Shown here: in pieces, positions 34,416-43,518 of the stretch
Layout of the letters: each line of letters begins with the position of its first letter
How positions within the stretch are numbered: the first letter of the stretch is position 1
Assembly: GCA_003554585.1 (NCBI GenBank)
Contig: PWGV01000124.1
Location: forward strand, 1-54,855
Source: Halobacteroidaceae bacterium
Lineage (GTDB): Bacteria > Bacillota > Halanaerobiia > B1SED10-174
Reading direction: 5' to 3'
DNA length: 54,855 bases
Translations under genes and position numbers: made by a program
The notes under the pieces: model-generated
Databases searched by the model: none
The model's input: only the letters and a program-made list of their open reading frames with translations
Told to the model about the DNA's origin: nothing

Positions 34416-35429
34416 ATGAGCAGCAATAAACTCGTTATCATCGCAGGAATTCTTGTCGGTTTGCTTGGTGCTTCCCTGGTTTTGTGGGGCAATCCCCTGA
34501 ATATGGGTAACTGTGTGGCCTGTTTCGTAAGAGATATAGCAGGGGAACTGGGGCTCCATCGAGCAGCCCCGGTTCAGTAACTCCGGCCAGAAGTAATTGG
34601 TTTTATTTTAGAAGTCTTTATTCTCTCTATTTTTACTGGGGAATTAAAACCCCCTGGAGGTTCAGCCCCCTTAATTCGGTTCTCCCTGGGGGTGATTATG
34701 ATGATAGGGGCCCTGGCCTTACTGGGTTGTCCCCTGCGGATGCTTTTGCGCCTGGCAGCGGGGGATCTGAATGCCCTGATCGGATTTTTTGGATTTGCTG
34801 GGGGGATCTGGGCCGGAGTCCAGCTTTAAACAAAACCAATGGGTTTATTGTCCCAGCTATTATGGCTATTTTATTGATAATTTTCGTTTTATCTCCTGGA
34901 ATTTTTCTTTCCAGTACTACAGGGCCGGGCTTTTAAGAGCCCCTTTATTGCTGACTCTGGGGGCAAGGTTGTTAGTGGGTATCCTGGCTCAGCCCAGCAG
35001 GCTCTGCACAGTTGGTGCCTTAAGGGATTTATTCTTAATAAAAATTCCCATCTATTTCTTGGTATTGTTGGGATATTTGCCGCAGCGCTTGTGAGAAATA
35101 TTTTCCTGGGAAATTTCTCCCTCGGCTTTACCGAACAGCCCGTTGCCCATACTGATGCTAGCTGGAATTTCCTGGGTTTAGGGTTTGTTGGCTAAACTGC
35201 AGTAATGCTCGGGGGCTGTCCTCTCCGCCAGTTAATACTTGCTGGAGAAGGTAATACCGATTCCGGGCTGGTTTTTATGGGTATGCTTGCCGGGGCAGCC
35301 CTTTCCCATAATTTTGGGCTGGCAGGCTCCCTTACCGGGCTGGAACTGCCCGGCCGGGTAGCCGTAATTTTCGGCTTTGTTTTTACCCTTGCCATTGCAG
35401 GGAGCGTAATAATTTTTAATAAAAAGTAA
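34416..35429 (+). pseudogene. Decayed YedE-type selenium transporter
   Basis: Pieces of one membrane protein can be followed in order across all three frames: GNPLNMGNCVACFVRDIAGELGLHRAAPVQ, then a TAA in place of the usual Tyr at 34578-34580, then LRPEVIGF, GALALLGCPLRMLLRLAAGDLNALIGF, a small deletion with frameshift near 34820, a one-base loss near 34935, AQPSRLCTVGALRDL, a shift near 35070, another TAA near 35194, and finally GGCPLRQLILAGEGNTDSG to the stop. The two CPLR motifs and the order match YedE/YeeE transport proteins of the selenium type. At least two stops and three indels make this a true pseudogene rather than a single read error. The start ATG and SD (AGAGGAG) are intact. Confidence 0.9.
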
Positions 35430-35444
35430 AGGAGGTCCAAATTA

Positions 35445-35666
35445 ATGAGCGAAATTACTATAGACGCCCGGGAACTTTCCTGTCCAGTACCTGTTTTAAA
35501 AACCAGAGAAACAATTCTTAGCCGGGAAGTTTCCGAATTTAAAGTCCTCGTTGATTCCGAAGTTGCCCGCGATAATATTTGCAACCAGGCCGAATTAGAA
35601 ATTTTTTCTTTTTCCATAGAAAACCAGGGTGAAGATTACCTGATTACTTTAAAACAAAGGAAATAA
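35445..35666 (+). CDS. TusA-like sulfur/selenium carrier protein
   Basis: The 73-aa protein has the TusA fold signature ITIDARELSCPVPVLKTRE with the CPxP active-site Cys. In selenium loci a TusA-like domain is usually part of YedF (TusA plus DsrE, about 200 aa); here only the TusA half exists. AAAGGAGG precedes the ATG. It lies 15 bases after the yedE remnant and 1 base before the DUF3343 gene. It probably carries a persulfide or perselenide. Confidence 0.9.
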   Translation: MSEITIDARELSCPVPVLKTRETILSREVSEFKVLVDSEVARDNICNQAELEIFSFSIENQGEDYLITLKQRK

Positions 35667-35667
35667 A

Positions 35668-35931
35668 ATGAATAAAAAAGATTTCTGTGCAATTACATTT
35701 CCCAGCACCCATCTCGCGTTACGCTGGGAAACTCTGGCCAAAAAAGAAAATTTAGAAGTAAAAATTATTCCGGTTCCCCGCCAGATTAGTTCATCCTGTG
35801 GACTTGCTGGAAAATTTGCCTGCGGGGAATTAGAAAAGGTTTTAAGATTCTGTACAGAAAAAACTATCGATTTTGAAAATATCTACCGATTCCCTTCCGG
35901 GAAAAAAGGAAAACCCGAATTACTCAAATAA
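35668..35931 (+). CDS. DUF3343 protein of the selenium locus
   Basis: The 87-aa protein fits DUF3343: FCAITFPSTHLALRWE at the start, PVPRQISSSCGLAGKFAC with two cysteines, and VLRFCTEK. DUF3343 proteins co-occur with YedE/YedF and selenium-linked aminotransferases; a Cys-based carrier role is suspected but unproven. It closes the transcript; its stop adjoins a bidirectional terminator. Confidence 0.85.
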   Translation: MNKKDFCAITFPSTHLALRWETLAKKENLEVKIIPVPRQISSSCGLAGKFACGELEKVLRFCTEKTIDFENIYRFPSGKKGKPELLK

Positions 35932-35976
35932 AAAAGGCTGTCTAACCCCTCGCAGTTCTGGGATAGCAGCCTTTTT
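35931..35976. terminator. Bidirectional terminator between DUF3343 and the oxidoreductase
   Basis: AAAAAGGCTG (35931-35940) pairs with CAGCCTTTTT (35967-35976), with further pairing inside. It serves both converging genes and overlaps the oxidoreductase stop by 2 bases. Confidence 0.85.
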
Positions 35977-37231
35977 AAATTTTCCTTTGATTTTTCCGGA
36001 ACAAACGCAGGTCGATTTCCCTTTTTTCTTTTCTGGATTCTTCAGCTGCCAGGGCAAGCAAGTGACTTTCTAGAGATGTATCCACTCCTGAGGAAATTTC
36101 AAGTTGTTCTCCCTCGAGAAACCTGGTAAAACTGTCCATTAGCCCACCGTCTCCCCCGCCATGATCGCCGCTATCGGGAAGCAAATTAATTGCTTCCTTT
36201 TCCTCCCCAAAAATTTCTACCTCAATTTTCCCACCTGCAAAATCACCCCTGATTTCACCCTCACTTCCAAAAAGGTTTGTCGTGCGGTTGATCTCACCTG
36301 AAAAACCTGTAAGGGCCAACTGGACAATTAAATCATCTTCGAATTCCATTTCCACAGTTTGCAGATCAGGTACATCATTGTCACAGGCAAAAACACATCT
36401 TCCGTAAGGGCCATCTTCCAGGGCTTTTTTTATCCCCTCCGGAGTTAAATCCTCGGTTATAGCTGTTACCGGCCAGTCAGTATTCCCGGAAAGATAGATT
36501 TTTGTTGCAGAATAGGGGCAGCTTTTTTCCAGCGGACATTGCAGACATCTATCCCCGGCTTCCCCGGGTTTATTATCAGAATTGAAAAAAGAAAGCTGAC
36601 CCCGGGATCTCAGGGAAATACATTTTTGCGGGAGCCACCAGTACAAAAGATCAAGATCATGACAGCACTTGGCTAAAATTATCGGGCAGCTATCCTCTTC
36701 TTTTCCCCAGTTACCCCGGACAAAACTATGGGCAAAGTGGAAGAAACCAATTTTTTCGGTATGTTGAATCAAACGGATTTTTCCAACTGCTCTTTTATCA
36801 AGGAGTTCTTTGATTTTTTGAAAAAACCTGGTATACCTGAGGACATGAGCTACAAGAATTTTCTCAGGATGAGCCTGATTTGCTCCGGCGAGTAAAAGCA
36901 AATCTTCAATTTTAGTTGCCATTGGTTTTTCTAAAAGCACTTTGCACCCTTTTTGCAAAGCTTTTAAGGTTGGATCCAGGTGATCCCTATCCATTGTGGC
37001 AACAATTACCCCATCCAGGTCTTCTCGGGCTGACAGTAAATCTTTCCAGGAAGAAAAAACATCACCAGATTCCAGGCCGTGTTCACCTGCCACCAGGTGG
37101 CGACGCTCTTTTTGGGGCTCGGCCAGAGCAACAAGTTTAAGGCGTTCTTTATTCTCGAGAATATATTTACTATAAACTCTACGTCCCCTGTTGCCTGCCC
37201 CCAGCAAAGCTAATCTTTTTGGTCTTTCCAT
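35975..37231 (-). CDS. Gfo/Idh/MocA family oxidoreductase
   Basis: The 418-aa protein has an N-terminal Rossmann fold (LALLGAGNRGRRVY) and the family EKPMA motif (LLEKPMATKIEDLL) followed by the C-terminal substrate domain. A cluster-like Cys set CLQCPLEKSCPYSA sits in the middle, which may bind a metal or Fe-S and is unusual for simple sugar dehydrogenases. ATG 37231 follows GAAAGGTG. The substrate is unknown. It begins 5 bases before the stop of the upstream peptidase gene, so the two are probably co-transcribed. Confidence 0.88.
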   Translation of the reverse strand: MERPKRLALLGAGNRGRRVYSKYILENKERLKLVALAEPQKERRHLVAGEHGLESGDVFSSWKDLLSAREDLDGVIVATMDRDHLDPTLKALQKGCKVLLEKPMATKIEDLLLLAGANQAHPEKILVAHVLRYTRFFQKIKELLDKRAVGKIRLIQHTEKIGFFHFAHSFVRGNWGKEEDSCPIILAKCCHDLDLLYWWLPQKCISLRSRGQLSFFNSDNKPGEAGDRCLQCPLEKSCPYSATKIYLSGNTDWPVTAITEDLTPEGIKKALEDGPYGRCVFACDNDVPDLQTVEMEFEDDLIVQLALTGFSGEINRTTNLFGSEGEIRGDFAGGKIEVEIFGEEKEAINLLPDSGDHGGGDGGLMDSFTRFLEGEQLEISSGVDTSLESHLLALAAEESRKEKREIDLRLFRKNQRKI

Positions 37232-37235
37232 ATTA

Positions 37236-38843
37236 TCACCTTTCAAACCTTAAAGTTTGTGCTTCCTCCAGGCGAAATAAACGCCCGTGGGGATCGAGCC
37301 TGATGGAAAGATAATTTTCCTCAACAGGAAGAATTATTTCATTGGCTCCCCGGGCAATACGGGGGTTAATCACCCTGGCCCCCCAGGGGTACTCAATAAT
37401 AATGTCCACTAAATGGCGTAGTTCCTGATTGCTTGTAACCACAAGATACAACTGGTCCTGGGAACCCTCGATTACCTGTTCAATAAAGAGCTCTACAGGA
37501 GTAGAACCCTGCAGCCAGTGGCGGAAAAAATAGGAGTAATTTTCTTGAAAATTTTTATGAGCAGAAATTTCCATGGCCTTAACCAGATCAGTTTCTGGAC
37601 TGCTCCTGATTTCCCTGATGAAATTAAAAAGGGTTTCTTCACCATAGGTCCTTTTTATTCCATCGAGCATAAGGACACTCTTGTAATAGGGAACAGGAGA
37701 ATATTCCAGGTAGGAATATTGGATAAGGGGTTTGGTTGCAGGGGCTCTTTGCAGGCGACCTGCTGCATTTCTAATCCTGTTATCATAATCAAGCTCTCCA
37801 AAGCGCTGTCCGGTACTCCAAATGGCCAGGTATTCAGTAAAACCCTCCATATACCATTGCCCACCCCAGAGATTGGCAAGGGAAATGGTCTCAAAATGAA
37901 ACCAGTAATGGCCAATCTCATGGGCTAAAAGTGTATGAAAATCACGATTCTCCTGATCCTCTGCATACTTTTCCAGGGAGGCCCGGTTGAGCAAAACCAG
38001 TCCATCAGGATAAAAAGTTCCCTTTTGTTTGCTGTCAACAATTGCCAGGGTGAAATTTTCCGGGCCGGCCGGACCCAATTTGTTATTATACTGGCTGAAA
38101 ATATCATCAGCTAGTTCAGCTAGATCCTCGGTTAGCTGGTTTAATTCCGGTGGCAAAAACAAATTCATAAAACGCGATGAACCCAGATAGAAAAACTCTT
38201 CAAATGGATGAAAAACAATTGAAGAAAGCATTCCGCTCTGCCAGATGGTTTGATTAAAGCCATCTTCTTTCCTGACCTCTATAAGGTCTCCCCCGGTTAC
38301 CCCCAGCATGGGTTGGGGGGAATTTAAGCGGACAACCTGGTTAACATCCCGGAAGTTTTCCAGGTAAGGCCCCAAAACCACTGGTTGCCAGAGGGACAGG
38401 ATATCAAAATAGGCCCCTTCTTCACTGCTATACCCTGGACTCCTCCCAAAAATTCCTTCATGAGGTCCTTCGTACTGCAGGGCCAGAGTAAATTCTTCAT
38501 TTCTCAGGTCCCGGGGAACTCCAATAAACTTAAGTGCCCATATTTCACGGGAACCAATTTCCCGGCCGTTTATTTGCATTCCCTTAATTTCCAGGTGCGG
38601 AGAAAAAGCGAAAACCAGAAAAGACCGGGGGTTTTGGGAAGCAGGAATAATTTCCATTTCAACTGCAAAATCGGCCCGGGCTTTTTCCGGATTATAGGTA
38701 ATTTCCATTTCCATGTTTTGCAAGCTGTAAGTTCCCAGAAGTTCAGCAGTCTTTTCCAAAAGGACAAACTGAAATTGCCGGAAAATTACGAGCAAAAGCA
38801 GAACACAAAGGATAATAAATACTACCTTATAGGCTCTTTTCAA
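37236..38843 (-). CDS. Membrane-anchored M1-like zinc metallopeptidase
   Basis: The 535-aa protein has one N-terminal transmembrane segment (VVFIILCVLLLLVIF), a beta-rich region, and a gluzincin catalytic site: HEIGH at residues 308-312 and MEGFTEY with Glu333. The spacing HExxH-x20-E is two residues longer than the M1 standard of 18. Start TTG 38843 has AAGGTG 7 bases upstream. It would act outside the membrane. It could trim peptides; the substrate is unknown. Confidence 0.85.
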   Translation of the reverse strand: MKRAYKVVFIILCVLLLLVIFRQFQFVLLEKTAELLGTYSLQNMEMEITYNPEKARADFAVEMEIIPASQNPRSFLVFAFSPHLEIKGMQINGREIGSREIWALKFIGVPRDLRNEEFTLALQYEGPHEGIFGRSPGYSSEEGAYFDILSLWQPVVLGPYLENFRDVNQVVRLNSPQPMLGVTGGDLIEVRKEDGFNQTIWQSGMLSSIVFHPFEEFFYLGSSRFMNLFLPPELNQLTEDLAELADDIFSQYNNKLGPAGPENFTLAIVDSKQKGTFYPDGLVLLNRASLEKYAEDQENRDFHTLLAHEIGHYWFHFETISLANLWGGQWYMEGFTEYLAIWSTGQRFGELDYDNRIRNAAGRLQRAPATKPLIQYSYLEYSPVPYYKSVLMLDGIKRTYGEETLFNFIREIRSSPETDLVKAMEISAHKNFQENYSYFFRHWLQGSTPVELFIEQVIEGSQDQLYLVVTSNQELRHLVDIIIEYPWGARVINPRIARGANEIILPVEENYLSIRLDPHGRLFRLEEAQTLRFER

Positions 38844-38917
38844 AGACAATCACCTTTAATCGAGGCGATGCAAACGCCTTAATTTTCCAAGCAAAAAACT
38901 CCAGCATCTATATCTTT

Positions 38918-39346
38918 CTAAATTTCATCGGGGCGTTCGCTGAATACAATATCTTCGGAGTCATAGGTAAATTCAATTAAATGGGGCCCCATGTAAATCG
39001 GAGCTTCACACCTTAAGGCCAGGGCGATACCATCACTTGGCCTGGAGTCAATAACAATCTCTTTATCTCCCTGCTTTAAATATAATTCCGCATAAAAAGT
39101 TCCATCATTTATATCACAAATAACAACTTTTTCAACAACAACATCAAGATTGTCGCATACAGAACGCAGGAGATCATGGGTCATAGGACGCGGAACAGCT
39201 TTGCCTTGTAGGGTTAGAGCAATCGCCTGTGCCTCAAAGGGACCAACCATTATGGGCAAAAAATTCTTTTCTTCTTTATCAGCCAGCAGCACAGAAAAAC
39301 TACCATCTTTAATCAGGGCTACGGTTTTTACCTTCATTTCCAGCAT
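38918..39346 (-). CDS. Bifunctional nuclease (BFN/DUF151) family protein
   Basis: The 142-aa protein begins MLEMKVKTVALIKDG at ATG 39346, after GGGAGGTG; the open frame extends to 39397 without SD. It shows the DUF151 pattern LPIMVGPFEAQAIALTLQG, RPMTHDLL and IDSRPSDGIALALR. Members were described as nucleases in plants; the bacterial role is poorly known. Confidence 0.9.
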   Translation of the reverse strand: MLEMKVKTVALIKDGSFSVLLADKEEKNFLPIMVGPFEAQAIALTLQGKAVPRPMTHDLLRSVCDNLDVVVEKVVICDINDGTFYAELYLKQGDKEIVIDSRPSDGIALALRCEAPIYMGPHLIEFTYDSEDIVFSERPDEI

Positions 39347-39408
39347 CCTCTTCACCTCCCTTTCCTCTATTATACAGGTGCCCAGAAAACAATACAACTT
39401 TATTCTTT

Positions 39409-39436
39409 TAAAAACCGGGGTTTTAAAAACCCCGGC
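39409..39436 (-). terminator. Terminator of the NAD-kinase-like gene
   Basis: On the minus strand CCGGGGTTT and AAACCCCGG form a stem followed by TTTTT, about 110 bases after the stop at 39545. Confidence 0.8.
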
Positions 39437-39544
39437 TTTAATAATTTTTTATGAAATTTTGAGCTAATAGGTAATTTGCGGAAAAAAACCCGCTTTGTCC
39501 TTACATCTGGAAGCCTTACGGGGAAATTATTGGCCTAAGGACTA

Positions 39545-40678
39545 TTAATCCTGGCAAGTAGAGCGAACTGAATAAACCTTTTCTTCCTGGTAACCAATCC
39601 TGACCCGATAAAACCCGCTGAACTTTTGATCAATTTCCTGCTCACCGGTATCAATTTTTAATTTCCCATCGGGAATTGATTCCAATTTGCTTTTTGAAGC
39701 TATTATTATAATATCCTCTTTACCCATTTTCCGTAGGACCTCCGGGCTGAATTGTTGATTCCCTCTCCCAAAAACAAAACCCTGGCCTCCTATTGGTGTG
39801 ACCAAAATTTTGCATTCCCCCTTTTCCTGGAAGGAAAGAATGTCTTTTTCACCGACATCGAGAGCAAGGAGTTTTCCATCTTTAACCACATCTACTCCAA
39901 GCAGAGTATACTCAAGTTCGAGTTTTTCCATGACCCGCCGGGTTGTAGTCCCCGGGCCAATAAAAAAACAGGTTCCTTTTTGCATATCCTCAACTATCCG
40001 TTCTGCTATTCCGTCCAGGATAGCCTCCTGTCCTTCTTCCTGAACTCCCGTTTTTAATCCCTGGATAAACCTGTTATCTGCAGGAATTTTTAAATATCCA
40101 AAAAGTTTTGCTGAAACCCTTCCCTCCCTGAAAGCTGCTTCATCGATATCCATAACTTCTGCTTCCACAAGATTATCTATTTCTCCCCGGAAAAAATTCA
40201 AAAGAACCTGACCAGCATCAGCGGGAGTGTTAGCAAAAACTCCGGAGTGAATCTTAACTCCAGCAGGAACTCCTAAAACGGGGAGGGAAGCATCAATTGC
40301 TTTAAAAACATCCCTGGCCGTTCCATCTCCTCCTACAAAAACAATCAGGTCAACCCCTATTTTCTCCAGTTCCCGAGCAGCATTAACAGTATCATCTGAA
40401 CTGGTTTCTCCATCGTTCAGTTCAAGGGGAATAACTTCGTATTCCAGTTCCAATTCTTTTAGGATTTTTTCTCCCATATCGCCAGGACAGGTCCAAACCT
40501 TTACTTTATCTTTCAACTGCTGCAGGGTAGACATGGCTTTTTTAGCCCTTGCGGGGGAAAGAGGTTGTGCTCCCCTTGCCCGGGCTTCAGCCAGGATATC
40601 GGGTCCGTCGGTTCCCTTTAACCCGACTCTTCCTCCCATCCCGGCGATGGGATTGACAATAAGTCCTAATTGCTTCAT
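39545..40678 (-). CDS. ATP-NAD kinase family protein (AcoX-like)
   Basis: The 377-aa protein has the NAD-kinase/diacylglycerol-kinase GGDGT motif (VDLIVFVGGDGTARDVFKAID) and starts LGLIVNPIAGMGGRVGLKG. This larger form is found in acetoin-catabolism clusters (AcoX) and in many anaerobes; the true substrate is unclear. The ATG follows AAAGGAAG. Neighbours are a decayed chemotaxis receptor and the BFN protein, so context gives no further clue. Confidence 0.88.
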   Translation of the reverse strand: MKQLGLIVNPIAGMGGRVGLKGTDGPDILAEARARGAQPLSPARAKKAMSTLQQLKDKVKVWTCPGDMGEKILKELELEYEVIPLELNDGETSSDDTVNAARELEKIGVDLIVFVGGDGTARDVFKAIDASLPVLGVPAGVKIHSGVFANTPADAGQVLLNFFRGEIDNLVEAEVMDIDEAAFREGRVSAKLFGYLKIPADNRFIQGLKTGVQEEGQEAILDGIAERIVEDMQKGTCFFIGPGTTTRRVMEKLELEYTLLGVDVVKDGKLLALDVGEKDILSFQEKGECKILVTPIGGQGFVFGRGNQQFSPEVLRKMGKEDIIIIASKSKLESIPDGKLKIDTGEQEIDQKFSGFYRVRIGYQEEKVYSVRSTCQD

Positions 40679-40717
40679 TATAGTTTCTTCCTTTCTTCCA
40701 CAAGCCCTAAAAATTCC

Positions 40718-42908
40718 TTATTTATCCAGTTTAAAATTTTCCGCCATTTTCATTAAATCATCAGCCAGCTCTTTCAGTTCTGCACCGGCCCGGGAAATCT
40801 CCTCATTACCTTACTGATTGCTATCGCTAATCTTGCTGACTTTTTCCACGTTTTTAGGAATCTGATCGTTGGTGGCTGAATGTTCTTCCATGGCAGCAGC
40901 TACATCCCTCAATAGTTCGGACATTTCTCAATTACCCCTACCATTTCCTCCGTAGTTGAAGATTGTTCCCGGGTGGTTGATGCCACTTCCTGGATCAGGT
41001 CATGGATTTTATCCGCCGCCAAACTCACCCTCTTGCTCTGTTCTGCTTCCTCATTAACGTTTTGAGCAATGGATTGGATGCCCCTGATTACTTCTTCCGC
41101 AGCTCCAAAAAGCTTTTTAAAAGCTTCCCCTGTCTCCTGGACCAGGGCAACTCCATTTTCAACTTCCTCCCGGCCTTTCTAGCTAGTATTGACTCCCTGG
41201 GAAACATCACCCTGAATTCCTTTAATTAACCAGGCAATATCTTTTGGCCCTTCCTGGGATCGATCTGCAAGGTCGCCAATTGCGCCAGCTACAACCGCAA
41301 ACCCTTTCCCGTTTTCACCTGCCCGGGCCGCTTCAATCGAAACATTCAAAGCGAGTAAATTTGTTTGCTCGGCAATATCATCAATTACTTCAATAATATC
41401 CCCTATTTTCCCTGCCGATTCTCCAAGCGAATTAACTACCCTGGCCAGTTCCTGGACTGCTTTTCTTATTTCTTTAATTCCCTGGATAACCTGTTCTACC
41501 TTTTGCTGACCATCTCTGGTCACGGAATAAGCCTCTTCCATTTGTTTTTCAGTAGCCCGGGTAACAGTAACCGATTCATTAATAGTTGCGTCCACTCCAC
41601 CCAGGGATTCAGTAACCCCGCTAATTTCATCAGTAACCTTCTGGATGTTTTCGGCAACAACCTGGAAGGTAGAATTCATATCCTGAGCACTATTAACTAC
41701 CCCCTCAGAGTAGTTGGCTGCCTCCTTGACATTTCCCGAGGATTCATTGATTGATGCATTCATTTCTTCAATGCTGGCCACCAGATCCTGAATTGACTCA
41801 TTCTGGCTGGTAGAATCGGAAAAAAGTTGACCGGCCGTAGTTGCAATATTCTCAGAGGAGAAATCTATTCTGGATGAAGCTTTTTGCACTTTTTCCAGGC
41901 TTTCCCGGAGGCCATGAATCATTTTAGCAAAAGCCTGACCCATTTGCCCGATTTCATCCTGGCTTTTTATTTCCGGTTTAACAGTTAGATCACATTTCTC
42001 GGCTTCTCCCATTTTACCCCTTATATGTAAAACCGGTCTTGTAATAGAGTTGGAAAAAAAGTAACTTGCACCCAGAATTACCCAGCTTCCCACTGTCATA
42101 ATTAATATTATTCCCCGACCCAAAACCTGGTTCCCCAGGAAATCTTCATATTCTGCTTGGTGGATAAATTCCATATCTCCCTGGTTGATCGAACCCGCGA
42201 AGACCTCCACTTCTTCTGATTCAATATACTTCTGAAAAACAGAACCCCGGTCAAAAGGTTCCTGGCGAGTCTTGGAAAGAAGAAGTCCTTCCTGGTTAAT
42301 TAAAAAAACATCACTGGTTTCTCCAAGGCTGGCTACTCCCCCTCATCGATAACCGATATCTACAACCCCCAGGAGGGGATCCCTGCCGATAGGAGCTGTA
42401 ACAACCATTGCATTCTCCCCAATTTCTTCAGAGAAGAAAAATTCTGACCAGCCCACAGAACCATTTAAAGCTTCTGCCACAAAACTTTCCTCTCCCATTT
42501 CCAACCCAATTTTATCTTCGTTTGTACTGTAAACAATTTGTCCCTCTGGATCATGGTAAAAAAGGATAAATAACCAAATTCCTGCAAACCGGATTCCGCA
42601 AAACTCTCCAGGACATTCCGCCTGCTCCTCCACATTGAACTTTCCAGGTCATAACCGCGCAAATCTTAAATAATTAAGGGTATCATTCGCATCTGCAGTC
42701 CGGGAAATAAAAAGGGCGTCCCACTCTCTTTCCGCAAAAAATCCTGAACATTGGCCGTAGCCTGTTCTAAGAACAGGTCATTGGCCTTCAGGACCTCTTG
42801 CCGGATATTATTTTGTGAAGACCTGTAGCTGATTAAACCAATTCCCAGCATGGGCAAAAGCCCAACGATCAAAAAAACCAGGACCAGCTTTCTTTGTAGT
42901 TTATTAAA
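40718..42908 (-). pseudogene. Decayed methyl-accepting chemotaxis protein
   Basis: Fragments of one receptor lie in order on the minus strand: a first membrane helix (LVLVFLIVGLLPMLGIGLISY), sensor pieces in shifted frames (DPEGQIVYSTNEDKIGLEMGEE), a second membrane helix and HAMP region, and the signalling domain including [36 protein letters not shown]. Damage includes a TAA near 42668, frameshifts near 42350-42640, a TAG at about 41180, a break near 40926 and a TAA near 40814. The codon placed correctly behind GGAGG is ATA, so even the start appears lost. The receptor is not functional. Confidence 0.92.
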
Positions 42909-42964
42909 TATAAAGCCACCTCCAGATACTTTAAGGGAGTTTTTCTAGAAAATTACCGCGATGC

Positions 42965-43507
42965 TTAATAACTATTGAAAGAAAAAATCTCCTCAAGCCT
43001 TTTTCTTTTCCTTTGCCCCTTTTTTTCATTTTCAGGGTAACCCACGGTAATCAATAACCCTACTTCTTTATTATCGGGTATCTGGAGAATTTTTTTTAAT
43101 TTTTTTTCATCAAACCAGCCAATAATGCATGTGCCCAGTCCCAAACTTGTAGCCTGCAAACAAAAATGCTGGGCAGCAATTCCCAGGTCAATATACTGAA
43201 ATTGTTTCTTTTTGATTTTTCCTCCCAGGCGGGAAGTTAAATTTCCCGGCTCACAGACAATTACCACAATCACCGGGGTTTTTTGAACAAACTGGTTTAT
43301 GGGCAGGAGGGGATTATTTGCAGTCTGGGCAACCTTTTCCCTGATTTCCGGTTGGTCAACAATAATAAATTTCCAGGGCTGGGAGTTGCAGGCTGAAGGA
43401 GCTAAAAGAGCCGCCTGAACGCAATTGATCAATTTTTCCCTTTCCACTTTTTGGTCCAGGTAGGCCCTAATACTTTTTCTTTTTTGGGCTAATTTCAAAA
43501 AATCCAT
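42965..43507 (-). CDS. Nitroreductase family protein
   Basis: The 180-aa FMN-dependent oxidoreductase begins with KRKSIRAYLDQKV and has APSACNSQPWKFIIVD and the later GIAAQHFCLQATSLGLGTCIIGWF segment typical of NfsB/NOX-like nitroreductases. The ATG follows AAAGGTG. It is 12 bases downstream of the THUMP methyltransferase gene. The substrate is unknown. Confidence 0.92.
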   Translation of the reverse strand: MDFLKLAQKRKSIRAYLDQKVEREKLINCVQAALLAPSACNSQPWKFIIVDQPEIREKVAQTANNPLLPINQFVQKTPVIVVIVCEPGNLTSRLGGKIKKKQFQYIDLGIAAQHFCLQATSLGLGTCIIGWFDEKKLKKILQIPDNKEVGLLITVGYPENEKKGQRKRKRLEEIFSFNSY

Positions 43508-43518
43508 CCTAACACCTT

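Noticed and set aside
34578-34580. TAA in the YedE gene as a possible recoding site
   Set aside because: Further frameshifts and another stop follow, and the family has Tyr here, so plain decay is the simpler reading.
41179-41181. TAG in the chemotaxis receptor as possible pyrrolysine recoding
   Set aside because: The same gene has other stops, frameshifts and a lost start codon; no pyl genes are visible.
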